The notes: generated by a model not told the origin, from the letters alone. Numbered from the stretch's first letter, positions 53,482 to 61,582 are shown. The stretch is 64,000 bases of DNA from DASZYT01 sp035545275 (GCA_035545275.1 DASZYT010000004.1:1-64000); one strand, 5' to 3'. Program-made: numbers and translations.

Positions 53482-53586
53482 TTAACGAAACGCAACCAGT
53501 AAAACCGCCAAAATAGCAATGCATATGACCACTACGAGCAGCTCAAGCACCGTAAATCCGTCCTGCCCGCTCATGACTCGTCGCAT
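53482..53586 (-). CDS. 34-residue mini-prepilin
   Basis: A very short ORF with a complete class III prepilin signal. The leader MRRVMSGQDG is followed by FTVLELLVVV, with Glu at +5, and the protein ends at TAA right after the hydrophobic helix, with only AFR after it. AAGGGG lies 7 nt before the ATG. It should be cut by PilD, leaving a 24-residue helix without a globular domain. It could be a minimal pilus component or a remnant of a longer pilin, but the ORF is intact and has a start signal. Confidence 0.6.
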   Translation of the reverse strand: MRRVMSGQDGFTVLELLVVVICIAILAVLLVAFR

Positions 53587-53658
53587 GTATATACCCCTTA
53601 TGTTGTCTCCATCATAACACCAAAGCACAACCTTTTTGTATAGGCCGCCCCAGTGTTA

Positions 53659-53705
53659 CATGACCCTCTACACTTTGGTGCCAGCTGCAGGGGTCATGGT
53701 ATACT
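53659..53705 (+). promoter_or_regulatory. Promoter region of the F1-like operon with inverted repeat
   Basis: CATGACCC (53659-53666) and GGGTCATG (53691-53698) form an inverted repeat directly before TATACT (53700-53705), which has TGG in front as an extended -10. The repeat lies over the -35 region, a likely repressor or activator site. A leader of about 20 nt with AAGAGGCGG follows. Confidence 0.55.
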
Positions 53706-53731
53706 GAAGCATAAGAAGAATAAGAGGCGGC

Positions 53732-54601
53732 ATGCGAACAAAAACACTGCTACATCTGTTGTCTGGTAGGCCACCATACCGGTTTGGCTGGCGCGCTAGC
53801 AGTATATGGCTAGCAGCACCTCTGTTAGTCATGTTTGCTATCCCTACGGCCGTTCATGCCGTAACGACCCTCTCGCAGGGTTATTTTGCCTCGAGTACCA
53901 TCTCTGTCGGCTCAATTGTCAGCCTTGATAAAAACTCGACCGACCACGTCAGCGCCGCCACCCTTACCAATGTCGACGGCATTATGGGGGTCGTCATCAA
54001 CAGCGAGAATTCCCTGCTGAGTGTGTCCAACGGGCAGAACGCCCAGGTACAGGTGGCTACCAGCGGCGTCGTGCAGGTGCTAGTGTCCGACATAAACGGA
54101 GGCATTGCAGAGGGCGACCAGATAACCGCCTCCCCCATTAACGGAGTCGGCATGAAAGCTACCGACAGCGTAAAAGTAGTGGGCATCGCCCAAGATTCTC
54201 TCAACACCACCAATGGCGGTAAGCAGACCTACACCGACAAAAGCGGCCAAAAGCACTCCGTAACCATCGGCGACGTACCGGTGCTTGTCAATGCTGCCTA
54301 CTACTACAAACGCCCGGCCAAGACACTCATACCCGAAGCCATCCAAAACATCGCGAACGCCTTGGCCGGCAAGCCGGTCAACCCGTTGCCTATCCTCATC
54401 AGCATGGGCATCTTTTTGGTAACACTCATCGTGGTATCCAGCATCGTGTACTCCATGATCAAAAACAGCATCATTTCGGTGGGCCGCAACCCACTCAGTC
54501 AATCTGCCGTTTACCGCGACCTCATACAGATGTCTGCTTTGGTTGTGGGGATTATAGCGATTGCGGTAGTATCAATTTATATGATTTTGACGAGGTTTTA
54601 G
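53732..54601 (+). CDS. Membrane protein heading the F1-like operon
   Basis: A 289-residue protein. An N-terminal helix (about 24-43) precedes an extracytoplasmic beta domain (about 50-160) with VQVATSGVVQVLVSDINGGIAEGD, then a second segment. The C-terminus is a helical hairpin (about 219-242 and 268-288). Its loop ISVGRNPLSQSAVYRDL and ending IYMILTRF resemble the RNP loop and second helix of F-type c subunits. The essential acidic residue in the second helix is missing, and the first helix lacks the Gly repeat. It takes the place of a and c subunits in front of the b-like gene. The resemblance is my inference. Confidence 0.7.
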   Translation: MRTKTLLHLLSGRPPYRFGWRASSIWLAAPLLVMFAIPTAVHAVTTLSQGYFASSTISVGSIVSLDKNSTDHVSAATLTNVDGIMGVVINSENSLLSVSNGQNAQVQVATSGVVQVLVSDINGGIAEGDQITASPINGVGMKATDSVKVVGIAQDSLNTTNGGKQTYTDKSGQKHSVTIGDVPVLVNAAYYYKRPAKTLIPEAIQNIANALAGKPVNPLPILISMGIFLVTLIVVSSIVYSMIKNSIISVGRNPLSQSAVYRDLIQMSALVVGIIAIAVVSIYMILTRF

Positions 54602-55219
54602 ATGTCTACAGGGATGGAAATTTTCTTACTTATTGATGCCTTCTTAATCGGCATTGTGGCAACGCTGGCCGTCCGGCATGGCCTGGCGCACTTTAGGCCA
54701 CATTTGCATGACGCCGAGCACGTGCATAAAGCCGATCAAAATGTGCACTTGCCGCCTACGGTGCGCGAAAAACTCCTGGCAGAGGCCGAGGCACACTTCC
54801 GCTCGGTCGTTGACCAGGCCGCCAAAGACCTGCAAAAAGACCTAGACGGCACTGCCGAAGACATCAAAAAACAGGTAGAGAAACTCGGTGACGAAGCCGA
54901 GACCAAAGAGCTGGAACACTACAAAGCTACCGTGGTGCAGCTGCAGGAAAAAACCAAAGGCGACATCAGTGACATCGACAAAGAACTGGCCGACCAAAAA
55001 GCTCAGCTCAAAGCCCAATTTGCCCAAGATCTCGAGGCCGAAAAGCAACGCCTGCTGGCGCAGATGGACACCAAGCTAGCCGATGCGGTGGGCTCATTCC
55101 TGCTCGACACGTTGCAGCACAACGTGGACTTGGGAGCACAGATGCCGTATTTGATGTCGGTACTGGAAGAACACAAGACAGAACTTGCTCAAGGGGTGGT
55201 GGATGAAGCCAAAACTTAG
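54602..55219 (+). CDS. atpF: F-type ATPase b-like peripheral stalk protein
   Basis: A 205-residue protein. One N-terminal helix (about 5-26) is followed by a long coiled coil rich in Lys, Glu, Asp and Ala (about 58-175), the architecture of subunit b. It should form the stator linking the F1 head to the membrane. The ATG follows the previous stop directly, with GAGG upstream. It is longer than most b subunits (about 160). Confidence 0.8.
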   Translation: MSTGMEIFLLIDAFLIGIVATLAVRHGLAHFRPHLHDAEHVHKADQNVHLPPTVREKLLAEAEAHFRSVVDQAAKDLQKDLDGTAEDIKKQVEKLGDEAETKELEHYKATVVQLQEKTKGDISDIDKELADQKAQLKAQFAQDLEAEKQRLLAQMDTKLADAVGSFLLDTLQHNVDLGAQMPYLMSVLEEHKTELAQGVVDEAKT

Positions 55220-55700
55220 AATCGACGAAAATATTGCCTCGCAGCAAGACCTGAAGGCGCTGATACTTGAAGTGCATGAGTATGCACGCTGGTACATGCA
55301 TAACGCCATCAAAAAGCGTGTGCATGCCAAGTCAAAAAAGCGCGCTGCCGAACCCGTGCTATCCCCGGCCGCTACCGCCACTATTCACAGCTGGAACGCC
55401 GAGCATCCGCTGTCACAGAAAAGTTTTGATGAACTCACTCGTACCCTGGAAGCGTACGCAGCCGAGGCGCCGGAGCTTAGCATTACTTTAGCCGCACCGC
55501 CGACAAGCGGCGTGAAACGCGTGCTGGTGGGGTGGTGCCGTGACAACATTTCTCCGCACACACTCGTAAATTTCCAGTTCAACACCAACCTGCTGGGCGG
55601 TATGGTGGTGCGCAGCGGCAGCCACGTCTACGACTGGTCGTTCCGCCGACACATCCTTGAAAACCTCGACAAATTCCCGGAGGCCCTCCGAAATGCATAA
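55203..55700 (+). CDS. atpH: F-type ATPase delta-like subunit
   Basis: A 165-residue protein counted from MKPKLRIDEN, whose ATG overlaps the b-like gene by 17 nt behind AAGGGGTGG. The C-terminus NLLGGMVVRSGSHVYDWSFRRHIL is the delta/OSCP signature (normally LIGG..V..GD..D.S...L). The N-terminal half, which holds alpha in normal F1, is not recognisably conserved. Confidence 0.8.
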   Translation: MKPKLRIDENIASQQDLKALILEVHEYARWYMHNAIKKRVHAKSKKRAAEPVLSPAATATIHSWNAEHPLSQKSFDELTRTLEAYAAEAPELSITLAAPPTSGVKRVLVGWCRDNISPHTLVNFQFNTNLLGGMVVRSGSHVYDWSFRRHILENLDKFPEALRNA

Positions 55701-55810
55701 CGGCTACGCATACGCTTCGCCTAATGAGACACCCGTAAACGGGTTTCTCATCGCGCGGCGAGCCGAAATAAATTCGGCTACTCCGGCTGCTCTTCCCAAG
55801 GAGGAACGCC
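55701..55810 (+). other. Spacer with two hairpins before the alpha gene
   Basis: ATGAGA-ACCCGT pairs with ACGGGT-TCTCAT, and GCCGAA pairs with TTCGGC. Both lie just before AAGGAGG of the alpha gene. There is no T run, so they may set relative expression or mRNA stability within the operon. Confidence 0.5.
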
Positions 55811-57499
55811 GTGTTTGATAATGCACGTTTTCAGCATCTGGTTGAAGCCGACAACCTGACCGGCGAAGTCGTAGCCAGCAACAGCTTCATCATAGAAGTG
55901 CGCGGGCTTGAGGGTGTGCGGCTGGGTGCACAGGTTTTGTTTGAGGACGGCCAGCGCGGCATCGTCCGCGAAGCCTATGGCGACCGCGTGATATTGTTCA
56001 ACGTCAACACCGAGAAAATGGCACCCGGCACCCTGGCCGTGGTCGAAAACGACGTGCTGAGTATACCGGTGGGCAAAGGTCTGGTGGGCCGCGTGGTAAA
56101 CCCCTTGGGCGAACCGCTAGACGGCAAAGGTCCGGTGCATTCCACGGCCACCAGCGGCATCTTTAATCCGGCGCCAGGCATCATGGACAGAAAAGTCCTC
56201 GACACCCAGCTATCCAGCGGCGTGGCCGCTGTGGACAGCTTTTTCGCCGTGGTGCTGGGCCAGCGTATCGCCATTCTGGGCGACAGCAAATCCGGTAAAA
56301 GCACATTTTTGAGCCAGCTCGCCGCCATGCAGCACGGCAATGGCCGTATCGTGGTATATGTGTTGGTTGGTAAGCGCAAAGTGGACATTGAGTTTCTGCT
56401 GACTGAGCTCGAAAAATCCGGTGCCATGAAACACACCATCGTGGTGATGGCCGACATTTTTGACTCGCTTACCCAAAGCTACCTCGCCCCCTACGCCGGG
56501 TGTGCCATGGCCGAATATCTGTGGCACAACGGTGAAGACGTCATCGTCATTTATGACGACCTTAGCGGCCATGCCGAGGCCTACCGCCAGCTTTCACTAT
56601 TGCAAGAGGTAGACCCGGGCCGCGACAGCTATCCGGGCGACATGTTTTACGCCCACTCCAGCCTGCTGGAGCGCGCCGGCAAGCTCAAAAGCAACGGCAA
56701 GACGCTCACTGCCCTGCCGGTGGTGCTGACCCCCAACAACGACATCACCGCCTACCTGCCCACCAACATCATGTCCATTACCGATGGTCAGATTGTGCTC
56801 GACCTCAATCTTTTCCGCGAAGGCATCCGCCCGGCCGTCAACGCCGGATTGTCGGTGTCCCGCGTGGGCGGCCAGGCACAGACCCACCGCCAAAAAACGC
56901 TGGGCAGCACGCTCTTCCAAAAGCTGGCAAAATACCGCCAGGCTGAAGAGTTTTCGCACTTTGGATCGTCGCTTAGCAAGGAAGCGACTGTCGACCTCGC
57001 GCTGGGCAAGCAGATATATGCCGCCCTGCAGCAATCGCCTACCGAACTGCACAACCCTGTGGAGCAGCAGCTTATCCTCGAAACCGTATTACTGGGTAAC
57101 GGGGCCGTCGAAATGGACATCGCAGGCTTGAAAGAATCCGCTAAAACCATGGCACCAAAAGTCAAAGACGATAAAGATTTCGATAAGTTCGAGGCGGAAT
57201 TGCTCAAAAAGCACGGCAAAAGGCTTGATGGCGCTGCCGAATCAAAGCCAGAGGAAAATAAACCTGAAGGCACCGCCGAACCGCCAGCCACCCCTGATTC
57301 CAACGACGACAAAGCCAAGGATGGCAAGCCTGAGAAAGACGACAAGAAGCAAGATGAACCCGAAACCAAACCCGTAGAAGCAGCCGCAGAAGCTCCCAAG
57401 GCCGAAGAGCCCGCAAGCGACAAAGAACCACCAAAGGGAAAGGCGGAAGACAAGCCGGCTAAGCCCAAAGCAAAGGAAAAAGTCGATGCGAAGAGCTAA
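55811..57499 (+). CDS. atpA: F1-like ATPase alpha subunit with charged tail
   Basis: A 562-residue protein. The core (about 1-475) has the P-loop GDSKSGKS at 157-164 (GDRQTGKT in normal alpha), IYDDLSGHAEAYRQLSLL, GRDSYPGDMFYAHSSLLERA and SVSRVGG with the arginine finger (Arg351). The N-terminal helix that binds delta is missing. Residues about 475-562 are a low-complexity tail rich in Lys, Glu, Pro and Ala that normal alpha subunits lack. The start is GTG with AAGGAGG upstream. The P-loop changes and tail mark a divergent F1. Confidence 0.9.
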   Translation: MFDNARFQHLVEADNLTGEVVASNSFIIEVRGLEGVRLGAQVLFEDGQRGIVREAYGDRVILFNVNTEKMAPGTLAVVENDVLSIPVGKGLVGRVVNPLGEPLDGKGPVHSTATSGIFNPAPGIMDRKVLDTQLSSGVAAVDSFFAVVLGQRIAILGDSKSGKSTFLSQLAAMQHGNGRIVVYVLVGKRKVDIEFLLTELEKSGAMKHTIVVMADIFDSLTQSYLAPYAGCAMAEYLWHNGEDVIVIYDDLSGHAEAYRQLSLLQEVDPGRDSYPGDMFYAHSSLLERAGKLKSNGKTLTALPVVLTPNNDITAYLPTNIMSITDGQIVLDLNLFREGIRPAVNAGLSVSRVGGQAQTHRQKTLGSTLFQKLAKYRQAEEFSHFGSSLSKEATVDLALGKQIYAALQQSPTELHNPVEQQLILETVLLGNGAVEMDIAGLKESAKTMAPKVKDDKDFDKFEAELLKKHGKRLDGAAESKPEENKPEGTAEPPATPDSNDDKAKDGKPEKDDKKQDEPETKPVEAAAEAPKAEEPASDKEPPKGKAEDKPAKPKAKEKVDAKS

Positions 57500-58337
57500 T
57501 GTCATCATCAAAGACACCCAGCAGATCGGCACAGTTAAAGACCTCACCGGTGTGTTTGAAAGTATCGCCAGCACGCAGGTAGCCAAAGTAAAAAGCAAAG
57601 TGGAGCTGAGTAAACAATTTTTCCAACTGCTATGGCAGCGCTATACGGCGCTCCGCATTGATCCATCTACGCGCATCACCATGCGGGACGACGGCAATGG
57701 CAAGAGCGTGTTTGTGGTAATCTCTGCCGAGGCCGGTTTGAGCGGCGATATCGACCAACGCCTTATTGAGTCCATGCTGAGCAATTATGAACCCAAAACC
57801 ACCGATATCGTGGTGCTGGGCACCCATGGCGCCACCCAGCTCGAGCAACGTGGCATTCCCTTTATCCGTTTCTTCAAAATCCCCGAAACCGACCAGTACA
57901 TCGACGTGTCGCCTGTGGTCGAGGCTGTTCTACCCTACTCCAAAATTGTGGTGTACTACGAAGAGTACGTGAGCCTGGGGGTGCAAGCCATCAAAACCAT
58001 TGACCTTATGAGTAGCATGCGCACCATGAGCGAAGAGGCCGACGAAGATGCCATGACCGCCGAGGATACCATTTTTGAGCCTTCACTCGACATTATTGCT
58101 GACGAAATGGAGACCACCATGATGACGCTGGCGCTCAGCCAGACCATTTTGGAGTCCAGCCTGGCCCAAGCAGCCAGCCGCTTCAATGCCATGGCCGTCG
58201 CCAAAAAGCGCGCCACCGAGCTGCTGATGGGCTACAAGCTGGAGTACCACCGCAGTAAGCGCTCTGATAGTGACCGCAGCTTGCGCGAGATTATGGTTAG
58301 TTTGAAACGTAAAAAACACGCCGGAGCCCGCCGATGA
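57486..58337 (+). CDS. atpG: F1-like ATPase gamma subunit
   Basis: A 283-residue protein, the rotating axle of F1. The N-terminal IKDTQQIGTVKDL helix matches IRSVQNTQKITKAM poorly but is in place. SAEAGLSGDIDQRLI replaces SDRGLCGGFN, and the C-terminal helix has ASRFNAMAVAKKRATELL, near the canonical SRMxAMxNATxNA. The start overlaps the alpha gene by 14 nt. Its stop TGA forms ATGA with an ATG, and a MITE-like element starts 3 nt later. Confidence 0.85.
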   Translation: MRRANVIIKDTQQIGTVKDLTGVFESIASTQVAKVKSKVELSKQFFQLLWQRYTALRIDPSTRITMRDDGNGKSVFVVISAEAGLSGDIDQRLIESMLSNYEPKTTDIVVLGTHGATQLEQRGIPFIRFFKIPETDQYIDVSPVVEAVLPYSKIVVYYEEYVSLGVQAIKTIDLMSSMRTMSEEADEDAMTAEDTIFEPSLDIIADEMETTMMTLALSQTILESSLAQAASRFNAMAVAKKRATELLMGYKLEYHRSKRSDSDRSLREIMVSLKRKKHAGARR

Positions 58338-58450
58338 GTCCCGTTAGATTCCAAAAGATTATCATGCTTAGAAAAACAACTGAAAAGCCAGAGAGTGATT
58401 CGGATGTATTTCAATTTTTATTCATTAAATGGAGTCTAACGGGATGAGTC
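58333..58450 (+). mobile_element. MITE-like element with target duplication in the gamma-beta junction
   Basis: The 102-bp element (58341-58442) starts CCGTTAGATTCC and ends GGAGTCTAACGG, a 12-bp terminal inverted repeat with one mismatch. It is flanked by the direct repeat GATGAGTC at 58333-58340 and 58443-58450, an 8-bp target duplication. The inside is AT-rich (about one third GC) against GC-rich atp genes. No transposase is encoded. The sequence before insertion would have had gamma and beta overlapping as ATGA. Confidence 0.8.
58334..58447 (+). CDS. Possible 37-codon ORF across the MITE
   Basis: ATG at 58334 overlaps the gamma stop (ATGA). The frame runs through the MITE and stops at the TGA at 58445, which overlaps the beta ATG at 58444 (ATGA). 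A ribosome could therefore be passed from gamma to beta. The product (MSPVRFQKIIMLRKT...) has no known similarity, and it may serve only for coupling. Confidence 0.35.
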   Translation: MSPVRFQKIIMLRKTTEKPESDSDVFQFLFIKWSLTG

Positions 58451-59985
58451 CGCTGCGAAAATCCAAGAAATCTGCTGCCCAGCCAGCGCACGTCGCCTCT
58501 CAAAACGAGTACGTGGGCGTCATTCAGACGCTCAAGGGCCTGATGGTAGAGGTGCAGATACTGGGCGAGCGACCAGAGGAAAAAGAACTGCTCACCGTCG
58601 AAGATCACCCTGAGATATTTTTGGAAGTTAACTTTTTCCGCACCGATACCGCCGTGTGCACCAACCTCACTAACAGCCAGCAGCTGCGTTGCGGCCAGAA
58701 AATTTTCCGCTCTAACACCAAAGTTACCGTGCCCGTAGGCCCGAAAACTCTCGGCCGGGTGTTTGATGCCCTGGGCCAACCGCTTGACGAAGGTGAACAT
58801 GTCACCGAAAACCGACGCTCGACGTCCGAACCTACCGGCACCAAGAGCTACCGCAACAGCGAGAAAATGGAGCTACTTGAAACCGGGCTGAAGGTCATCG
58901 ACTTTATGACCCCCTTCGTGAAGGGCCGCAAGATCGGCATCGTCGGCGGTGCCGGTGTGGGCAAGACGGTGCTTACCACCGAAATGATCCACAACGTCAG
59001 CCGTAGCTCTAAGAGCCTCGCTATTTACTGCGGTGTCGGTGAGCGTATCCGTGAGGGTAACGAACTGTATGAAACCCTGAAAGAAACCGACGTGCTGAAA
59101 AACACCGTCATGTTCTTCGGCCAGATGGACAGCACGCCCGCCATTCGCTCCATGGTGGCTCCCGCCGCCGCCACTGCCGCCGAATATTTCCGCGACAAAG
59201 AAGGCAAAGACATTTTGTTTTTCGTCGACAATATCTACCGCCACGTGCAAGCCTTGACTGAGCTATCGACCAACCTCGGCCTCATCCCGTCGGAGGGTGG
59301 CTACTCACCGGTAGTATTCGCGGAGCTGCGACGGCTGCAGGACCGCCTGAGCTCGACCGCCCAGGGCACCATCACCAGCGTGCAGGCCGTCTACATCCCG
59401 GCGGACGACTTGTCTGACCCCGCCGTGCAAGCCATTTCACAACAGCTCGACTCGGTGCTGGTGCTATCCCGCGCCATTGCCGAGACCGGCATCCGCCCGG
59501 CGGTGGACTTGCTGCAGTCTACGTCTTCCCTGCTCACCCCGCAAATCGTCGGCGAGCGCCACTACCAGCTGGCCGGGCGCGTGCAGGCCATTATGCAGAA
59601 GTACGACAGCCTGAAGAACATCATCGCCATCGTCGGTGAAAACGAGCTGAGCCCGGCCGACCGCGCTGACTACCAAAACGCCAAGAAACTCATCGAATTC
59701 TTCAACCAAGACTTTGCCGTGGCCGAAAAATTCACGGGGCGTCCGGGCGAGTACTTTACCATCCAGCAGACGCTTGATGGCATCGAAGCCATTTTGGAAG
59801 GAAAAGCCGACGACAAAGCGCCTGCAGATAAGCGGGCTGAAGCCAAGAAAACCGATACCCCGGCCCCCGACACGGCCAACGCGGAAAAACCTGCCGAAAC
59901 GCCCGCAGACAAACCGGCCGGCAAAGCCGACGAGAAGAAAGACGAAGGTAAAAAGCATGGCATTTTTAAAGCCTTCCACCACTAG
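58444..59985 (+). CDS. atpD: F1-like ATPase beta subunit with charged tail
   Basis: A 513-residue protein counted from the ATG at 58444, which has GGAG 9 nt upstream (from the MITE). The ATG at 58429 has no Shine-Dalgarno. The core keeps the catalytic P-loop GGAGVGKT, the catalytic Glu in GERIREGN and the Walker B Asp in FFVDNIYR, so it should hydrolyse or make ATP. DELSEED is changed to NELSPAD. Residues after about 455 form a Lys/Ala/Pro/Glu-rich tail of about 60 residues, not seen in normal beta. Confidence 0.92.
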   Translation: MSPLRKSKKSAAQPAHVASQNEYVGVIQTLKGLMVEVQILGERPEEKELLTVEDHPEIFLEVNFFRTDTAVCTNLTNSQQLRCGQKIFRSNTKVTVPVGPKTLGRVFDALGQPLDEGEHVTENRRSTSEPTGTKSYRNSEKMELLETGLKVIDFMTPFVKGRKIGIVGGAGVGKTVLTTEMIHNVSRSSKSLAIYCGVGERIREGNELYETLKETDVLKNTVMFFGQMDSTPAIRSMVAPAAATAAEYFRDKEGKDILFFVDNIYRHVQALTELSTNLGLIPSEGGYSPVVFAELRRLQDRLSSTAQGTITSVQAVYIPADDLSDPAVQAISQQLDSVLVLSRAIAETGIRPAVDLLQSTSSLLTPQIVGERHYQLAGRVQAIMQKYDSLKNIIAIVGENELSPADRADYQNAKKLIEFFNQDFAVAEKFTGRPGEYFTIQQTLDGIEAILEGKADDKAPADKRAEAKKTDTPAPDTANAEKPAETPADKPAGKADEKKDEGKKHGIFKAFHH

Positions 59986-60232
59986 TACCTCGCTGCAGGT
60001 CATTGCGCGCGAGCCCTTCCATATCCACTACGAGGGGCTGGCCCAGGTCGTGTCTGCCAGCAATGAAGTAGGCCCCTTCGACGTATTGCCAGGCCATGCT
60101 GATTTCTTCTCGGTGCTCGTGCCGTGCGAAGTCATCATCGACAAAGGCTCCGGCGAGCCCGTCAAATTCGATATCCATAACGGCATCATCGCCGTCCGCG
60201 ACGACCAAGTCATGCTGTTTGTCAACATGTAG
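59957..60232 (+). CDS. atpC: F1-like ATPase epsilon subunit, N-terminal domain only
   Basis: A 91-residue protein counted from the ATG at 59957, with GAAGG 8 nt upstream and a 29-nt overlap with the beta gene. The beta-sandwich domain is present (REPFHIHYEGLAQVVSASNEVGPFDVLPGHADFFSVL). The C-terminal helical hairpin that inhibits ATP hydrolysis in many bacteria is absent. Last gene of the operon. Confidence 0.88.
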   Translation: MAFLKPSTTSTSLQVIAREPFHIHYEGLAQVVSASNEVGPFDVLPGHADFFSVLVPCEVIIDKGSGEPVKFDIHNGIIAVRDDQVMLFVNM

Positions 60233-60246
60233 GGTTGAGCGTAATG

Positions 60247-60504
60247 CTACCTCTTGGCGCGTAGTGCCCTTTTGGAGATCCATGTAGTGAGGCGTAGCAT
60301 CCAGGCGATATCAAGCACCGCTACGAGCACAAATAAAATCGTGAAAGCCACACTGCCCGCCGGCTTGTCGGTAGAAATCTGCCACCCGGGAAATAGCTTG
60401 GTGTGGGCCGCGCCATGCATTATTTCCACCACACGAACCGTCAAGTAGCCCAGCACCATGCCGCTGGCGAAAAAACCGAGCAGGGGCAAAACCATGCGCT
60501 TCAT
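60247..60504 (-). CDS. Small membrane protein
   Basis: An 85-residue protein counted from the ATG at 60504. Two hydrophobic segments (about 5-28 and 48-70) flank a loop, with a basic C-terminus. No known family. TGCTATGAT ends 6 nt before this ATG, which decides the start over the upstream frame and points to a leaderless mRNA. Confidence 0.6.
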   Translation of the reverse strand: MKRMVLPLLGFFASGMVLGYLTVRVVEIMHGAAHTKLFPGWQISTDKPAGSVAFTILFVLVAVLDIAWMLRLTTWISKRALRAKR

Positions 60505-60544
60505 GATTCCATCATAGCAAGCAAAGCTATACCGAGAAAGACGC

Positions 60545-61582
60545 TTATTGCTCAACGATGTAGTTAAACACGTAGCCGTTACCCGCGCTCATGCCGCTAC
60601 CAACATAAATACAGAAGCCGCCAGTACTAGTGCTTATATAGGCATTGAGCGGTGCGCTGGCCGTTACGACCACAATGGGGATGGTGCTGTATGAATTATG
60701 AAACGTCACGCATGCCACTTCACCGCTACTGGCTCCGACGCCCGCGTTGGCGACTACCGACCCGGCCGCATCGGTACCCCCGATTGAAACAGTACCACTC
60801 GGGCCCGACGCCGAACCGCGACTGATCCCCGGCGTAGACCCAACTGTCAACACATGGCCGGCAATCGTGAGGTTGTTCGCCTGGAACGCACCAACAGCCA
60901 GCGTACCGCCCACAGCCAAATTGCCTGACACGTTCATATTATTATTAACCGTCAGCAAACCATCTACCGTGGTAGTTCCCTGCAACGTGGTGCTACCGGT
61001 GATGGCCAGACTTTGTCGGATGGCAAGATTCGACAGTGTACCATCGCCGTTTACATTCAGTTTGTTTACCGTAATAGTGTCTGACTGCAGCTGCTTGATA
61101 GAAGCGGACGACGCCGTGAGGCTGTTATTCAGCACGAGAGGCCCGGATACATTTAGGTTGCCCGCCACCTGTACATCTCCACCGAAATGCGTGTTTGGGT
61201 TGATGGTCAGCTGAATACCTGCGTCTTTTATCTGGTTACTGCTCACTCCTAGCTTGTCGAGCGCGTCCGCATTGATGGTAACCTGGCCTTGGTTTTGTTT
61301 TGCCGCGTTGGCATTGTTGTGCTTGAGTACGAACACGATGACCCCGGCGTTGATAGCCAGTATCGCGCCTACCACTATCAGACTGATGAACGTGGCTTTG
61401 TGGCTGGGGCGATACGTGCCACGGCGCACCGGTCTGGGCTCTTTGCGCTCAGGCGTGGCCGGGTGCTGCACGGCATTCTCAGCCGACGCTTCCGCCGACT
61501 CCGGTTTTAATTCTTCCGGAGCGGGCGAGCCTGATGCGCTATTTTTTTGTTCTGAAGACGGTGCGTCTGCCACCTCTTTCAC
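60545..61582 (-). CDS. Membrane-anchored beta-repeat surface protein
   Basis: A 345-residue protein. An acidic/Pro-rich cytoplasmic N-terminus (about 60 residues) precedes one helix (about 65-87). Repeated strand units such as VQVAGNLNVSGPLVLNN, LTVNNNMNVSGNLAVGG follow, as in phage tail-fibre and trimeric beta-prism proteins. A C-terminal domain (about 270-345) ends the protein. The start is GTG and is uncertain. No other phage gene is nearby, so it is more likely a surface fibre. Confidence 0.65.
   Translation of the reverse strand: MKEVADAPSSEQKNSASGSPAPEELKPESAEASAENAVQHPATPERKEPRPVRRGTYRPSHKATFISLIVVGAILAINAGVIVFVLKHNNANAAKQNQGQVTINADALDKLGVSSNQIKDAGIQLTINPNTHFGGDVQVAGNLNVSGPLVLNNSLTASSASIKQLQSDTITVNKLNVNGDGTLSNLAIRQSLAITGSTTLQGTTTVDGLLTVNNNMNVSGNLAVGGTLAVGAFQANNLTIAGHVLTVGSTPGISRGSASGPSGTVSIGGTDAAGSVVANAGVGASSGEVACVTFHNSYSTIPIVVVTASAPLNAYISTSTGGFCIYVGSGMSAGNGYVFNYIVEQ

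Noticed and set aside
58429..58443. Start of the beta gene at 58429
   Set aside because: This ATG lies in the MITE-like element and has no Shine-Dalgarno. The ATG at 58444 is the ancestral one and has GGAG at good spacing.
60545..61582. Phage tail fibre gene
   Set aside because: It has a membrane anchor and lies among surface protein genes; no phage structural genes are present.
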